From contig DDSV01000053.1 in assembly GCA_002344215.1 (NCBI GenBank), positions 67,660-89,707 on the forward strand: a stretch of 22,048 nucleotides of DNA. The letters run 5' to 3'. The notes under the pieces were generated by a model. That model did not search any database. It was not told where the DNA came from and saw only the letters and a list, made by a program, of their open reading frames with translations. Shown here piece by piece: positions 1-6,775 of the stretch (positions are counted from its first letter, which is position 1; each line of letters begins with the position of its first letter). The DNA is from Akkermansiaceae bacterium UBA2381. Lineage in GTDB: Bacteria > Verrucomicrobiota > Verrucomicrobiia > Verrucomicrobiales > DEV007. The translations under genes were made by a program, and so were the position numbers.

Positions 1-711
1 GGACAGTTCACGACGACGGTGACCTTGGGCGACGCCGCCCTCGACGCGGTGACACGCCTGTTGCCTCGCCTCCCCGGCAAACAGCTCGCCAATCGTCCCA
101 TGGGTCTGCACTTCGAAAAGGGCCGCTTCGGTCTGCTCGCTCGTGCCGAAAACGACGAACCCTGGATCCTTCATCCAGTGGACCGCTGCGAGATGAAGGG
201 GTCCGACGTGACCATCTACCTTGATCGAGACTACATCGCCAAGGCGATGTCCTTCGGGCTTCATCGCATCTCGACGGGCGACTCGGTGAGTCCCCTGCAG
301 TTCAGCCGGGGAGGGGACCTCATGATCGTCATGCCCGTGCGTGCCATCGCTCCGGATCGCATCGAGCGGCCCAGGCTCGTGCCGGCAGTGGAGCAGTTCG
401 CCTCGCCGCCGGTTCCTGTGCAGAAGCCCGTCGCTCCCACTGTGCCCATGCCGCTTCCCCCGAAGCCCACCGGTCCTGCCAAACCTGCCAAACTGGCAAA
501 GCCAGCCGATCCCCTCGGCGAGGCGAGGCAACAGGTTGCCGAAGCCGACGAGGCGCTCCTCTCCGCACGGCGAACCCTTAAGGGCGTGCGCCGCTCACTC
601 CATGCCGCCCGCACGGAACGCAGCGAGACCAAGCGCGAGCTGGGCGGTTTCCGCGGACTGCTCCGGAAACTGCAACGTGGCCGCAAGCACGAAGCCAAGA
701 AGGCCTCCTGA
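1..711 (+). CDS. DnaN-like (beta sliding clamp) protein, 5' partial, with long C-terminal tail
   Basis: The frame is open to the left edge, so the true start lies outside the window; the GTG at 19 is only the first start-like codon, and residues are numbered from it. Residues about 29-108 read like the third domain of the DNA polymerase III beta clamp: a strand pattern ending in DVTIYLDRDYIAKAM, then DSVSPLQF and a final MPVR, comparable to the DSVSSVQ...VVMPMRL end of E. coli DnaN. A canonical clamp stops there. This protein continues for about 120 residues through a Pro/Lys/Ala-rich linker (about 128-165) into a basic, heptad-like helical region (about 166-225). Clamps encircle DNA and tether partner proteins through a cleft near the C-terminus, so a tail at this place could alter partner binding; that is inference. 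A strong hairpin follows the stop. The clamp assignment rests on motif reading by eye and is moderately sure. Confidence 0.6.
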   Translation, partial: GQFTTTVTLGDAALDAVTRLLPRLPGKQLANRPMGLHFEKGRFGLLARAENDEPWILHPVDRCEMKGSDVTIYLDRDYIAKAMSFGLHRISTGDSVSPLQFSRGGDLMIVMPVRAIAPDRIERPRLVPAVEQFASPPVPVQKPVAPTVPMPLPPKPTGPAKPAKLAKPADPLGEARQQVAEADEALLSARRTLKGVRRSLHAARTERSETKRELGGFRGLLRKLQRGRKHEAKKAS

Positions 712-760
712 CCGACCCGCCCCAAGTCAGACCTTGCCCCACCAACAGCCGCGCCGCCCT

Positions 761-804
761 AGGCCCGGGTTCCATGATCGACCACAGACATGGAGCCCGG
801 GCCT
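761..804 (+). terminator. Hairpin, possible terminator after the clamp-like gene
   Basis: Arms 761-776 and 789-804 form a 16-bp stem with a single G-T wobble around a 12-nt loop. The stem core is GGCCCGGG/CCCGGGCC. The 3' flank is pyrimidine-rich (TTCACTTTCCC) but has no clean T run, so it may be a weak intrinsic terminator or an RNA-processing or stabilising hairpin. Confidence 0.5.
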
Positions 805-859
805 TCACTTTCCCATTAACTTCAAATCCTTACCTCAACCCCTCAATCCCTTCATACCC

Positions 860-1882
860 ATGAACTCAAATACAGACCTCCTCGCCGTCCTCACCCGGGA
901 AGGCGTTCTCATCAATGCCAGCGTGCGCTATCCGCGCTTCCACAAGAAACTCGCCCCCGCCGACCTCGGCCTTACCCCCGACCAGGTCAGCGAACGGCTC
1001 GTCAGTCTCGGACACAAGAAGCTCCTGCCCAAAGAAGCCCTCGCCGAACTCGCCCTTGTCGAAGGCCGCACCCATGCGATCATCGACCAGGGCACCTTCC
1101 CCTTCCTCGGGGGCCTCGGCCACTTCCTGCCCAACGGCAAGCTCGTGGACGTGCAGGAGCAGCTCAACGCCCAGCGCAGCCACTTCCACCAGGCCAGGGA
1201 GAACTTCCTCGCCGCCTACCGCGACCTGCGAAGCGAAGCACTCAACGAATGGGAAGTTGCGATCCGGCATCTCGCTGGATCCCGCGACGAAGCGTCCTGC
1301 CTCTACACGCAGATCGCCGAGTCCTTCCCGGCACGAGAAAAGCTCGAGCCTAAGTTCGCCTTCGAGGTGCATCTCTTCCAGATCGCCGTGCCCGAGGATC
1401 TCGGCATGGAGCTGGTCAGTTTTGCCGAACAACAGGAGGTTCGCCTCGCCCGTCGCGAAGCCGCTGAAACCGCCGCACGGCAGATCCGTTCCGGCGTGGA
1501 GGGTTTCGTCGGCGAATGCGTTACCGAGTTGCGTCACCAGACCGCGCAGCTCTGCGACGAGATGCTGGCCTCGATGCGCACCGGCAAAACCGACGGCGTC
1601 CATCAGAAGACCCTCAACCGTCTCGTGAAGTTCATCGACGACTTCAAGTCGCTCAACTTCGCCGGCGATGTCGAAATGGAAGCCCAGCTCGACCGCGTCC
1701 GCAGCGAACTGCTCACCCGCAGCGCCGAGGACTACCGCAACAACCTCACCGCGACGCGCAGTCTTGAGTCCGGCCTCAGCCAGCTCCGCGACCAGGCCCG
1801 CGAACTGGCCAGTCAGGACGCCCGCGACCTTGTCGAGCGCTTCGGCCAGATGGGCCGGAGGAAGCTCCAGCTCGCCGGGTGA
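860..1882 (+). CDS. DUF3150-like protein
   Basis: A 340-residue soluble protein with no signal peptide or membrane segment. The N-terminal third has the look of the DUF3150 family: a LLAVLTREGVLINASV start, KKLAPADLGL, then VSLGHKKLLP, and the FPFLGG motif near residue 77. The rest is mostly helical with long charged stretches (about 95-140 and 190-340). The function of DUF3150 is not known to me; members are often found in phages and plasmids beside AAA ATPases, which fits the AAA gene downstream. I chose the ATG at 860 because it sits behind the A/C-rich CCTCAATCCCTTCATACCC leader typical of this window and because the longer open frame to the left overlaps the clamp-like gene. The gene is convincing; the family call is likely. 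Confidence 0.75.
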   Translation: MNSNTDLLAVLTREGVLINASVRYPRFHKKLAPADLGLTPDQVSERLVSLGHKKLLPKEALAELALVEGRTHAIIDQGTFPFLGGLGHFLPNGKLVDVQEQLNAQRSHFHQARENFLAAYRDLRSEALNEWEVAIRHLAGSRDEASCLYTQIAESFPAREKLEPKFAFEVHLFQIAVPEDLGMELVSFAEQQEVRLARREAAETAARQIRSGVEGFVGECVTELRHQTAQLCDEMLASMRTGKTDGVHQKTLNRLVKFIDDFKSLNFAGDVEMEAQLDRVRSELLTRSAEDYRNNLTATRSLESGLSQLRDQARELASQDARDLVERFGQMGRRKLQLAG

Positions 1883-1912
1883 GGCCCTGGCCAATACGCC
1901 AACGCCAAACAT

Positions 1913-1943
1913 AACAGGGTCGGGTCCCAGCCCCGACCCTGTT
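1913..1943 (+). terminator. Perfect 12-bp hairpin between DUF3150 and DUF1257 genes
   Basis: Arms 1913-1924 (AACAGGGTCGGG) and 1932-1943 are perfectly complementary around a 7-nt loop, and CAATCCTTTCTCC follows. It resembles an intrinsic terminator with a poor T tract. It could attenuate transcription into the downstream genes or mark an RNA-processing site. Confidence 0.45.
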
Positions 1944-2008
1944 CAATCCTTTCTCCGAACCCAACCATACGAAGAACCAAGAACCCAAAAACCAAGAACA
2001 AACCAGCC

Positions 2009-2386
2009 ATGTCCCACTTCACCACCATCCTGACCCAGATCCGCGACGTTGATGCCCTCGAAGCCGCCTGCGCCGAACTCGGCGTGGAACTGCTCCGCGA
2101 CACGACAGCCCGCGGTTTCGCCAACAGCACCCGCAACGGTGAACTCGTCGTCCGCCTCAAAGGCCCCTACGACATCGCCGCGAACCGGACCGCCCCCACC
2201 GAACCCTACGAGCTGTCCACCGATTGGTGGAACGGCCACGTCGAAGCGGAGGTCGGCACCAACTACGGACGTCTCCTCCAGCTCTACGGCGTTCACAAGA
2301 CGATGCGCGAGGCCGCCAAGAAGCACCTCCGCGTCACCCGACGGCAGGAGACCGATGGCTCCATCAAACTCACCCTCGCCGCCTGA
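2009..2386 (+). CDS. DUF1257 (Ycf35-like) protein
   Basis: This 125-residue protein is recognisable as DUF1257, the family of plastid and cyanobacterial Ycf35: it opens with MSHFTTILTQIRDVDALEAAC, has a central VVRLKGPYDIAAN strand pair, and the YGRLLQLYGVHKTMREA helix followed by a basic VTRRQ strand. The biochemical role of the family is not established. It begins the tight group that continues with DUF2997 (12-nt gap) and the Ycf46-like ATPase. The ATG at 2009 follows an A/C-rich leader with two copies of ACCAAGAAC and no Shine-Dalgarno sequence. The pairing of a Ycf35-like with a Ycf46-like protein in one short cluster outside an obvious cyanobacterial context is noteworthy. Confidence 0.85.
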   Translation: MSHFTTILTQIRDVDALEAACAELGVELLRDTTARGFANSTRNGELVVRLKGPYDIAANRTAPTEPYELSTDWWNGHVEAEVGTNYGRLLQLYGVHKTMREAAKKHLRVTRRQETDGSIKLTLAA

Positions 2387-2398
2387 ACCCAGCCTGAC

Positions 2399-2617
2399 AT
2401 GAACTCGAAAGAACGCATCGATGTCTGGATCAGCCCCGAGGGCGCCATCACCCTGGATGCCGTCGGTTACACCGGGAAGACCTGCGAGGAAGCCACCAGG
2501 TTCCTCGAAGAATCCCTCGGCACCGTCGGCCGCAAGCAGCGCACCCGCGACTACTACCGCCGCCAGTCCAACCACCACCAGAACCCCAACGACAACCCAC
2601 AAAACCAATCCACCTGA
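2399..2617 (+). CDS. DUF2997 protein
   Basis: A 72-residue protein whose first 50 residues fit DUF2997: IDVWISPEGAITLDAVGYTGKTC, then a helix EEATRFLEESLG and the RDYY end. The Gly-Lys-Thr-Cys turn before the helix is the most characteristic part. The last 20 residues are an Asn/Gln/His/Pro-rich tail with no clear structure. DUF2997 genes are known next to DUF1257 genes, and this one follows after 12 nt, so the two were probably kept together by function. No activity is known for the family. The ATG at 2399 is the only sensible start. Confidence 0.8.
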   Translation: MNSKERIDVWISPEGAITLDAVGYTGKTCEEATRFLEESLGTVGRKQRTRDYYRRQSNHHQNPNDNPQNQST

Positions 2618-2621
2618 ACCC

Positions 2622-2861
2622 ATGATAACCAACATCCCCGACACGCTGCACTTCCAGCCCGACGGCACCGGAGCCGGACTCTACACCGAGCGCATCGATC
2701 TCCGTGAGATCGGTTCTCTCGAAGTCGTCCGCGCCTCCGAGATCGAGTTCAACGACACGACCCAGCAGTGGGAGGTCTTCGACTACACCGGGAAGCGGGT
2801 CTTCACTGACCCCTCCCGAGAAGCCTGCCTGCGCTGGGAGCGTGAAACCTTCAACCAGTGA
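2622..2861 (+). CDS. Small acidic protein of unknown function in the Ycf35/Ycf46 cassette
   Basis: A 79-residue, acidic, soluble protein. I do not recognise a family. The visible structure is a short beta-rich N-terminal half (LHFQPDGTGAGLYTERIDL, LEVVRASEIEFND) followed by WEVFDYTGKRVFTD, a strand-turn-strand, and a C-terminal helix with SREACLRWERETFNQ. The ATG at 2622 comes 4 nt after the DUF2997 stop behind CTGAACCC, the same leader form as the next gene. Its stop is 11 nt before the AAA ATPase ATG and overlaps an alternative GTG start at 2858, so translation is probably coupled. The context suggests an accessory subunit or adaptor of the ATPase; that is inference. Confidence 0.75.
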   Translation: MITNIPDTLHFQPDGTGAGLYTERIDLREIGSLEVVRASEIEFNDTTQQWEVFDYTGKRVFTDPSREACLRWERETFNQ

Positions 2862-2872
2862 CCAGTGAACCC

Positions 2873-4378
2873 ATGAAAGATCAACTTACGCGATATGCGA
2901 GGGCCGGTTACGCCGGCCTTTTTTTGTGCACCTCCGAAGAGGTCCGTGCCGAAGCCGAGGTCAAGGCCGCCGCCGAAAGCCTCGGTCGTCCCCTCCATGC
3001 CTGGAGCCTCACCACCGGCTTCATCGACACGACCAGCGGGACGGTACGTGATTGTCCCGATCTGCTCACCGCCCTGGAGCAGGTCGAATCCATCGACGAT
3101 GACTGCCTCGTGCTCCTGCGCGACTTTGGTGCCTTGCTGGAGGACCGAGACCCGCTCCTCGTCCGCAAGCTGCTCGACACCCTGCACCATGCCAAGTCTG
3201 CCGGTAAGATGCTCCTTCTTCTCGGCGTCTGGAAACCCCTGCCCGCCGAGCTGGAGCGCGAGATCACCCGTCTCGACCTTGAGCTCCCCGGTCCCGGCAT
3301 CCTGGGCATGGTCCTCGACCATCTCCTGACGTCTGCCGGCATCGGCAGTCCACCTCCGGAAATCCGCGAAGTCATCCTTCGTGCCGCCGGTGGTCTCACC
3401 ACCGTCGAGGCGGAGAACGCCTTCGCCCTGTCCCTCGTCGAGACCGGCTCCATCCAGCCATCCCTCGTCGCCCGGGAAAAGGCCCGTGCTCTCAAGAGCG
3501 GCGGATTGCTGGAGGTCATCGAAACCAAGGAGTCACTCGACTCCATTGGTGGCTTGGAGGCTCTCAAGGCCTGGCTCATCCAGCGCAGTGAGGCCATCAC
3601 CCAGCGTGCCCGCGACTATGGTCTGCCCATTCCGAAAGGCATGCTCGTCCTCGGAGTTCCCGGTACCGGCAAGTCGCTCACCGCGAAAGCCACCGCCAGC
3701 GTTTTCGGCGTCCCCCTGCTGAAGCTCGATGCCGGCCGTCTCTTCGGCGGCCTCGTCGGGCAGTCGGAGGCCAACGTCCGTTCCGTCATCCAGACCGCCG
3801 AGGCCATCAGTCCCTGTGTCCTTTGGATCGACGAGATCGAGAAAGGCTTCGGCGGTGTCGGGGGCTCCGGTGGTTCCACCGACGGAGGCACCAGCGCCCG
3901 GGTCTTTGGCACGATGCTCAACTGGCTCCAGGACAAGACGCATCCCGTCTTCGTCGTCGCTACCGCCAACGATGTCAGCAAGCTCCCGCCCGAGATGCTC
4001 CGCAAGGGGCGCTGGGACGAGCTCTGGTTCGTGGACCTGCCCGACACCCGGGAGCGCACCGCGATCTGGGATCTCGTCATCGAGAAGTATGGTCGTGACA
4101 AGACCGCCTTCGACACCGTCGTCCTTGCCCGCGCCAGCGAGCTCCACACCGGAGCCGAGATCGAAGCCGCCTTCGTCGAGGCCCTGCACCGGGGGTTTGC
4201 CGAAGAGCGTGAGCCTACGGAACTCGACCTGGGTGAAGTGCTCAACGAGTCAGTCCCTCTGGCCGTGTCCATGAGCGAGTCCATCGAGCGCTTGCGGCAT
4301 TGGGCCAAGGGCCGGGCGCGGCATGCGTCAGCGAAGGAGACGCCCCCGCGTCGAGGCCGCAAGCTCAACCTCGGCTAA
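2873..4378 (+). CDS. Ycf46-like AAA+ ATPase
   Basis: A 501-residue protein with two parts. Residues 1-200 form a degenerate domain that opens like Ycf46 (LTRYARAGYAGLFLCTSEEVRAE, then LVLLRDFGALLEDRDPLLVRKL). Residues 225-470 are a classical AAA+ module: Walker A GVPGTGKS at 261-268, Walker B VLWIDEIE at 316-323, a Gly/Ser-rich loop just after it, sensor 1 around VVATAND, and the arginine-finger region LRKGRWDELWFVDLP. A basic tail (RRGRKLNLG) ends the protein. Such ATPases remodel or unfold partner proteins as hexamers; the substrate of Ycf46 is unknown to me. I prefer the ATG at 2873, behind GTGAACCC, over the GTG at 2858. All catalytic motifs are intact, so it should be active. Confidence 0.88.
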   Translation: MKDQLTRYARAGYAGLFLCTSEEVRAEAEVKAAAESLGRPLHAWSLTTGFIDTTSGTVRDCPDLLTALEQVESIDDDCLVLLRDFGALLEDRDPLLVRKLLDTLHHAKSAGKMLLLLGVWKPLPAELEREITRLDLELPGPGILGMVLDHLLTSAGIGSPPPEIREVILRAAGGLTTVEAENAFALSLVETGSIQPSLVAREKARALKSGGLLEVIETKESLDSIGGLEALKAWLIQRSEAITQRARDYGLPIPKGMLVLGVPGTGKSLTAKATASVFGVPLLKLDAGRLFGGLVGQSEANVRSVIQTAEAISPCVLWIDEIEKGFGGVGGSGGSTDGGTSARVFGTMLNWLQDKTHPVFVVATANDVSKLPPEMLRKGRWDELWFVDLPDTRERTAIWDLVIEKYGRDKTAFDTVVLARASELHTGAEIEAAFVEALHRGFAEEREPTELDLGEVLNESVPLAVSMSESIERLRHWAKGRARHASAKETPPRRGRKLNLG

Positions 4379-4406
4379 CCACCCCTACCACCCCTATACC
4401 AACCCC

Positions 4407-4832
4407 ATGATGATCGCAGACGACAACAGCGAGCCCCTGCATCCCGCGGGTATCCCCGAGCTCATTCCCGAGGATCATGCCGATGCCATGCTGCGTTTCG
4501 AAGCAGTCCGCACTCTTGATTCCACCGCATTGGTGGGCCTTGAGAAGCGGGATCTCCTTCTCGCCTGGTGGAGCTTCTGCTGGCTCGAAGCCGCCCTCCA
4601 TCCTGACGACGCCGCAGTCTGGCCCGAAGAGGTTGCTGACGCACTTCCACTCGCCGCGGAGGTCTTCCGCCGTTACGAGGCGGGCGAGATCGAAGACGGT
4701 GAATACTACCCCGCCGAAGCCGTCCGCCACCGCATCCTGCACGAGCGGGCCAAGGGTTCCCAACATCACCCCCCCAAAAAGCGGACATGTCCGAAACGTG
4801 ACCGCAGCGATCAGACACTCCCGAATGCGTGA
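4407..4832 (+). CDS. Hypothetical acidic protein, last gene of the cassette
   Basis: A 141-residue soluble protein that I do not recognise. It is acidic and helical through about residue 110, with a notable aromatic stretch LLLAWWSFCWLEAALHPDD near the middle and an EAGEIEDGEYYPAEAVRHRI helix. The last 25 residues turn basic and polar (PPKKRTCPKRDRSDQ). The ATG at 4407 lies 28 nt after the ATPase stop behind a CCACCCCTATACCAACCCC leader, like its neighbours; ATG 4410 is an alternative. It ends just before a terminator, so it is probably the last gene transcribed with the Ycf46-like ATPase. Function unknown. Confidence 0.7.
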   Translation: MMIADDNSEPLHPAGIPELIPEDHADAMLRFEAVRTLDSTALVGLEKRDLLLAWWSFCWLEAALHPDDAAVWPEEVADALPLAAEVFRRYEAGEIEDGEYYPAEAVRHRILHERAKGSQHHPPKKRTCPKRDRSDQTLPNA

Positions 4833-4848
4833 AGGAGGTCCGGTCCGG

Positions 4849-4883
4849 GAAAATCCGCTGCACCTAGGGGCGGATTTTCTTTT
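4849..4883 (+). terminator. Intrinsic terminator closing the Ycf35/Ycf46 cassette
   Basis: A perfect 10-bp stem, GAAAATCCGC at 4849-4858 with its complement at 4870-4879, surrounds an 11-nt loop and is followed by TTTT. Because the stem begins with an A run, it could also stop transcripts of the leftward VOC gene, whose stop codon is about 90 nt to the right. Confidence 0.65.
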
Positions 4884-4972
4884 AGCTATCATTCGAAACA
4901 CGGAGTGGGCGCACCCCAAAACGTGGAATTAAAAGAGGCTCCAGAACTCCCGAATCTGTACATTTGCCCAAG

Positions 4973-5470
4973 TCATTGGCTGAGCAATCCTTCCAAATCC
5001 AGAGGGCGGGTGAACATGGCCAGTCCACCGTTCGCGTCTCTCGGCCACTGCTCCGGCGGCCTGTCCCAATACAACTCGACTCCATTGCCATCAGGGTCGC
5101 GCAGGTAGATGGCCTCGCTCACGCCGTGGTCGGACGCTCCGTCGAGCGAGATGCCCGCGTCGAGCACACGGCGCAAGGCATTGGCGAGCGCATCGCGGGT
5201 GGGATAAAGGATCGCGAGATGATAGAGGCCGGTCGCTCCCTGCGGCGGTGGTGAACCGCCGCCGCTTTCCCAGGTGTTCAGCCCGATGTGGTGATGATAG
5301 CCGCCTGCGGAAACAAAGGCAGCTTGCGAGCCGAAACGCTGCGTGAGTTCAAAACCCAGCACACCGCGGTAAAAGTCCAGGGCACGCTCCAGGTCGGCCA
5401 CTTTGAGATGGACATGACCAATCGAAACACCGGGGTCTATGGGGATGGCTGGTTTGCTGGAGTCCATCAT
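4973..5470 (-). CDS. VOC (glyoxalase/ring-cleavage dioxygenase superfamily) protein
   Basis: A 165-residue cytosolic protein with the two beta-alpha-beta-beta-beta modules of the vicinal oxygen chelate fold. The first module starts SIGHVHLKVADLERALDFY and includes SAGGYHHHIGLNTW; the second runs from GLYHLAILYPTRDALANAL to DPDGNGVELYWDRP. The usual metal ligands are visible: His in GHVHL, the GLYHLA His and Glu in NGVELYWD, with a HHH cluster nearby. It looks like the CatE/YfiE-type VOC proteins; the substrate cannot be told from sequence. I chose the MMDSS start at 5470 because the longer frame to 5530 adds residues not typical of the family. It is divergent from the Cys-rich protein gene, with a shared gap of 186 nt, and no link to metal resistance is evident. 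Confidence 0.85.
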   Translation of the reverse strand: MMDSSKPAIPIDPGVSIGHVHLKVADLERALDFYRGVLGFELTQRFGSQAAFVSAGGYHHHIGLNTWESGGGSPPPQGATGLYHLAILYPTRDALANALRRVLDAGISLDGASDHGVSEAIYLRDPDGNGVELYWDRPPEQWPRDANGGLAMFTRPLDLEGLLSQ

Positions 5471-5562
5471 TTGGTGGTCGAGATGATTTTGAAGTCCTTG
5501 AAAAACATCTGCATGAGTCCGGAACTCCATTTAAGCCAATCGGGGCATTTTACAATTTCTCA

Positions 5563-5591
5563 GAGGGATTCCCGCTGCCGTGGAGTTGCAC
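5563..5591 (+). promoter_or_regulatory. Putative ECF sigma promoter, copy 1
   Basis: GAGGGAT at 5563, then 12 nt, then GGAGTTGCAC at 5582-5591, with AATTTC just upstream. The same two boxes with the same spacing recur at 7363 and 16416. The copy lies 66 nt before the start of the Cys-rich exported protein and upstream of the anti-sigma/sensor/sigma genes, so it may also allow autoregulation. The promoter role is inferred. Confidence 0.5.
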
Positions 5592-5656
5592 TCCATGAAG
5601 GCCTGATACGACGGCCCAACCACAACAAACGAACCAAAAATAGAATAAACCCCTCC

Positions 5657-5893
5657 ATGAAAATCAAACTCACCCTCCTTGCCGCTGTGATCATCGCGTC
5701 GGTCGCCTCCAGTGCCGCAATCGCCGGTCGCGACAAACCTGCGACCCCGAACACGAAACCAGCCGGCATGAGCTGCTGCGCTGCGGCCCCCAAGGCTGCA
5801 ACTCCCGCTCCTGTCTCTGAAAAGGAAGCTCCCGCCCAAAAAGGCATGAGTTGCCACAGCGCCGCCCCGGTAGCGAAGAGCTGCTGCAAGTAA
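5657..5893 (+). CDS. Exported Cys-rich small protein, putative metal buffer
   Basis: A 78-residue preprotein. Residues 1-23 are a clear signal peptide (MKIKLTLLAAVIIASVASS, cleavage after AIA). The mature part of about 55 residues is Ala/Pro/Lys-rich and carries an internal repeat: GMSCCAAAP at 37-45 and GMSCHSAAP at 63-71, with a final KSCCK. The five Cys, two Met and one His in these repeats could bind soft metals such as Cu(I) or Ag(I) in the periplasm; this is inference. The ATG at 5657 has an A-rich leader (AACCAAAAATAGAATAAACC) and no Shine-Dalgarno sequence. A GAGGGAT-N12-GGAGTT box lies 66 nt upstream and a strong hairpin follows the stop. No known family recognised. Confidence 0.78.
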   Translation: MKIKLTLLAAVIIASVASSAAIAGRDKPATPNTKPAGMSCCAAAPKAATPAPVSEKEAPAQKGMSCHSAAPVAKSCCK

Positions 5894-5907
5894 ACCCTCG
5901 AACAAAC

Positions 5908-5941
5908 CAACCCGCCAGATATCGGATGATCTGGCGGGTTG
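5908..5941 (+). terminator. Strong hairpin between the Cys-rich protein and the sigma-system genes
   Basis: A perfect 13-bp stem, arms 5908-5920 (CAACCCGCCAGAT) and 5929-5941, with an 8-nt loop. The flank TGTTCCACTTC is only moderately T-rich. It probably terminates most transcripts of the small Cys gene while letting a fraction continue into the downstream regulators. Confidence 0.6.
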
Positions 5942-5977
5942 TGTTCCACTTCAACATCCGGCAAGCTTTCCCCAGAC

Positions 5978-6301
5978 ATGAATGAAGACGAACTCAACGA
6001 TCTGATCCGGCAGACACACCCGAAACCGGAGTTTCCCTCCACGTTCCAGCGGGAAGTCTGGGCGCGTGTCTCCGTCGCCGAACAGACGTCCTGGTCGGCA
6101 CGATATCGTCGATGGCGGGAATCATTTTTCCAAGCCCTGGCCCAGCCGACCACGGCGACGGCGGTGGTGATGACGACCTTGCTCCTCGGTGCCGGTCTTG
6201 GTCAGATCGTCTCGTCTGAACACAACGCCGAAGCCTCACGGGACGCTTACCTTGCCTCGATCAATCCCGTGGCAGCGGCTCACATCGCGAATCGGGAATG
6301 A
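5978..6301 (+). CDS. Small membrane protein, CnrY-like anti-sigma candidate
   Basis: A 107-residue protein with an acidic, helical N-terminal cytoplasmic part (MNEDELNDLIRQT, then FPSTFQREVWARVSV), one membrane segment (about residues 58-78, TATAVVMTTLLLGAGLGQIV) and a short periplasmic end. This is the topology of small anti-sigma factors such as CnrY, which hold an ECF sigma factor at the membrane. I see no clear sequence signature, so the call rests on topology and position: the gene overlaps the metal-sensor gene by ATGA (6298-6301), and the sensor is followed by an ECF sigma factor, the same order as cnrY-cnrX-cnrH in Cupriavidus. The ATG at 5978 was chosen because it gives a compact protein just after the hairpin. 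Confidence 0.68.
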   Translation: MNEDELNDLIRQTHPKPEFPSTFQREVWARVSVAEQTSWSARYRRWRESFFQALAQPTTATAVVMTTLLLGAGLGQIVSSEHNAEASRDAYLASINPVAAAHIANRE

Positions 6302-6762
6302 AACGCGGGTTCTGGATTCTGGGTGCGGCCTTGGCGGCTGGTGTCGCAGGCTTTGCCGCGATGCGCTGTCAATCCACGGCTCCCATGATGGCGTCGCCGC
6401 ATGGCGCATCTCTCCTGCCGGAACTCGAATGGCTGCGTCACGAGTTCGATCTGACGGAGGCGCAGTTTGCCAAAACTTCCGAACTGCATCTCGCCTATCG
6501 TCCGACTTGCGAGGCGCTGTGCAACCGGGTGATGACCTCGCATGAACGAATCAAAGAGCTCGTCAAGGCAGGCCCCCCGATCACCCCGGAACTCGAGGCG
6601 GCCCTGAAGGACCACGCCACCCTGCATGTGGAGTGTCAGACGGCGATGATCAACCATCTCTACAGGACGGCTGAGGGTCTCTCTCCCGAACAGGCAAAAC
6701 GCTACCTCGACACCATGCTCCCGCATGTGATCGAAATGGAGATGGAGCCAGCGGGGCACTGA
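6298..6762 (+). CDS. CnrX/CzcE-like periplasmic heavy-metal sensor
   Basis: A 154-residue protein with an N-terminal membrane anchor (residues 4-21) and a periplasmic, four-helix hooked-hairpin-like domain. The family features are WLRHEFDLTEAQFAKTSELH, LAYRPTCEALCNRV at 65-78, HATLHVECQTAM at 106-117 and GLSPEQAKRYLDTMLP near the end. His48, His64, Cys71, Cys75, His106, His110, Cys113 and Met117 are possible metal ligands. In the Cnr system the sensor binds Ni or Co and changes its grip on the anti-sigma factor. This relative is richer in Cys, and the linked pump is of the Cu/Ag type, so its metal may differ. It overlaps the previous gene by 4 nt and precedes the sigma factor by 13 nt. Confidence 0.82.
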   Translation: MKRGFWILGAALAAGVAGFAAMRCQSTAPMMASPHGASLLPELEWLRHEFDLTEAQFAKTSELHLAYRPTCEALCNRVMTSHERIKELVKAGPPITPELEAALKDHATLHVECQTAMINHLYRTAEGLSPEQAKRYLDTMLPHVIEMEMEPAGH

Positions 6763-6775
6763 TACCCCTTCCCGT

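Noticed and set aside
341..859. Extension of the DUF3150-like frame to the left
   Set aside because: The open frame continues, but the added residues are an out-of-frame reading of the clamp-like gene and then of a hairpin. The ATG at 860 fits the local leader pattern.
866..1912. A 348-codon open frame on the minus strand
   Set aside because: It lies fully antisense to the DUF3150-like gene, and its product is a Gly/Val/Glu/Ala-rich sequence typical of a GC-rich shadow frame, without recognisable motifs.
1..4880. A complete prophage or integrative element
   Set aside because: DUF3150-like and clamp-like genes hint at a mobile origin, but there are no capsid, terminase, integrase, relaxase or attachment-site signals within the window.
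4884..4972. Search for an attachment site or tRNA remnant at the edge of the cassette
   Set aside because: Nothing beyond ordinary intergenic DNA is visible; no direct repeat or tRNA-like fold was found by eye.
5471..5530. Longer start for the VOC protein at 5530
   Set aside because: It would add about 20 residues before the conserved first strand with no family support. I kept 5470 but cannot exclude the longer form.
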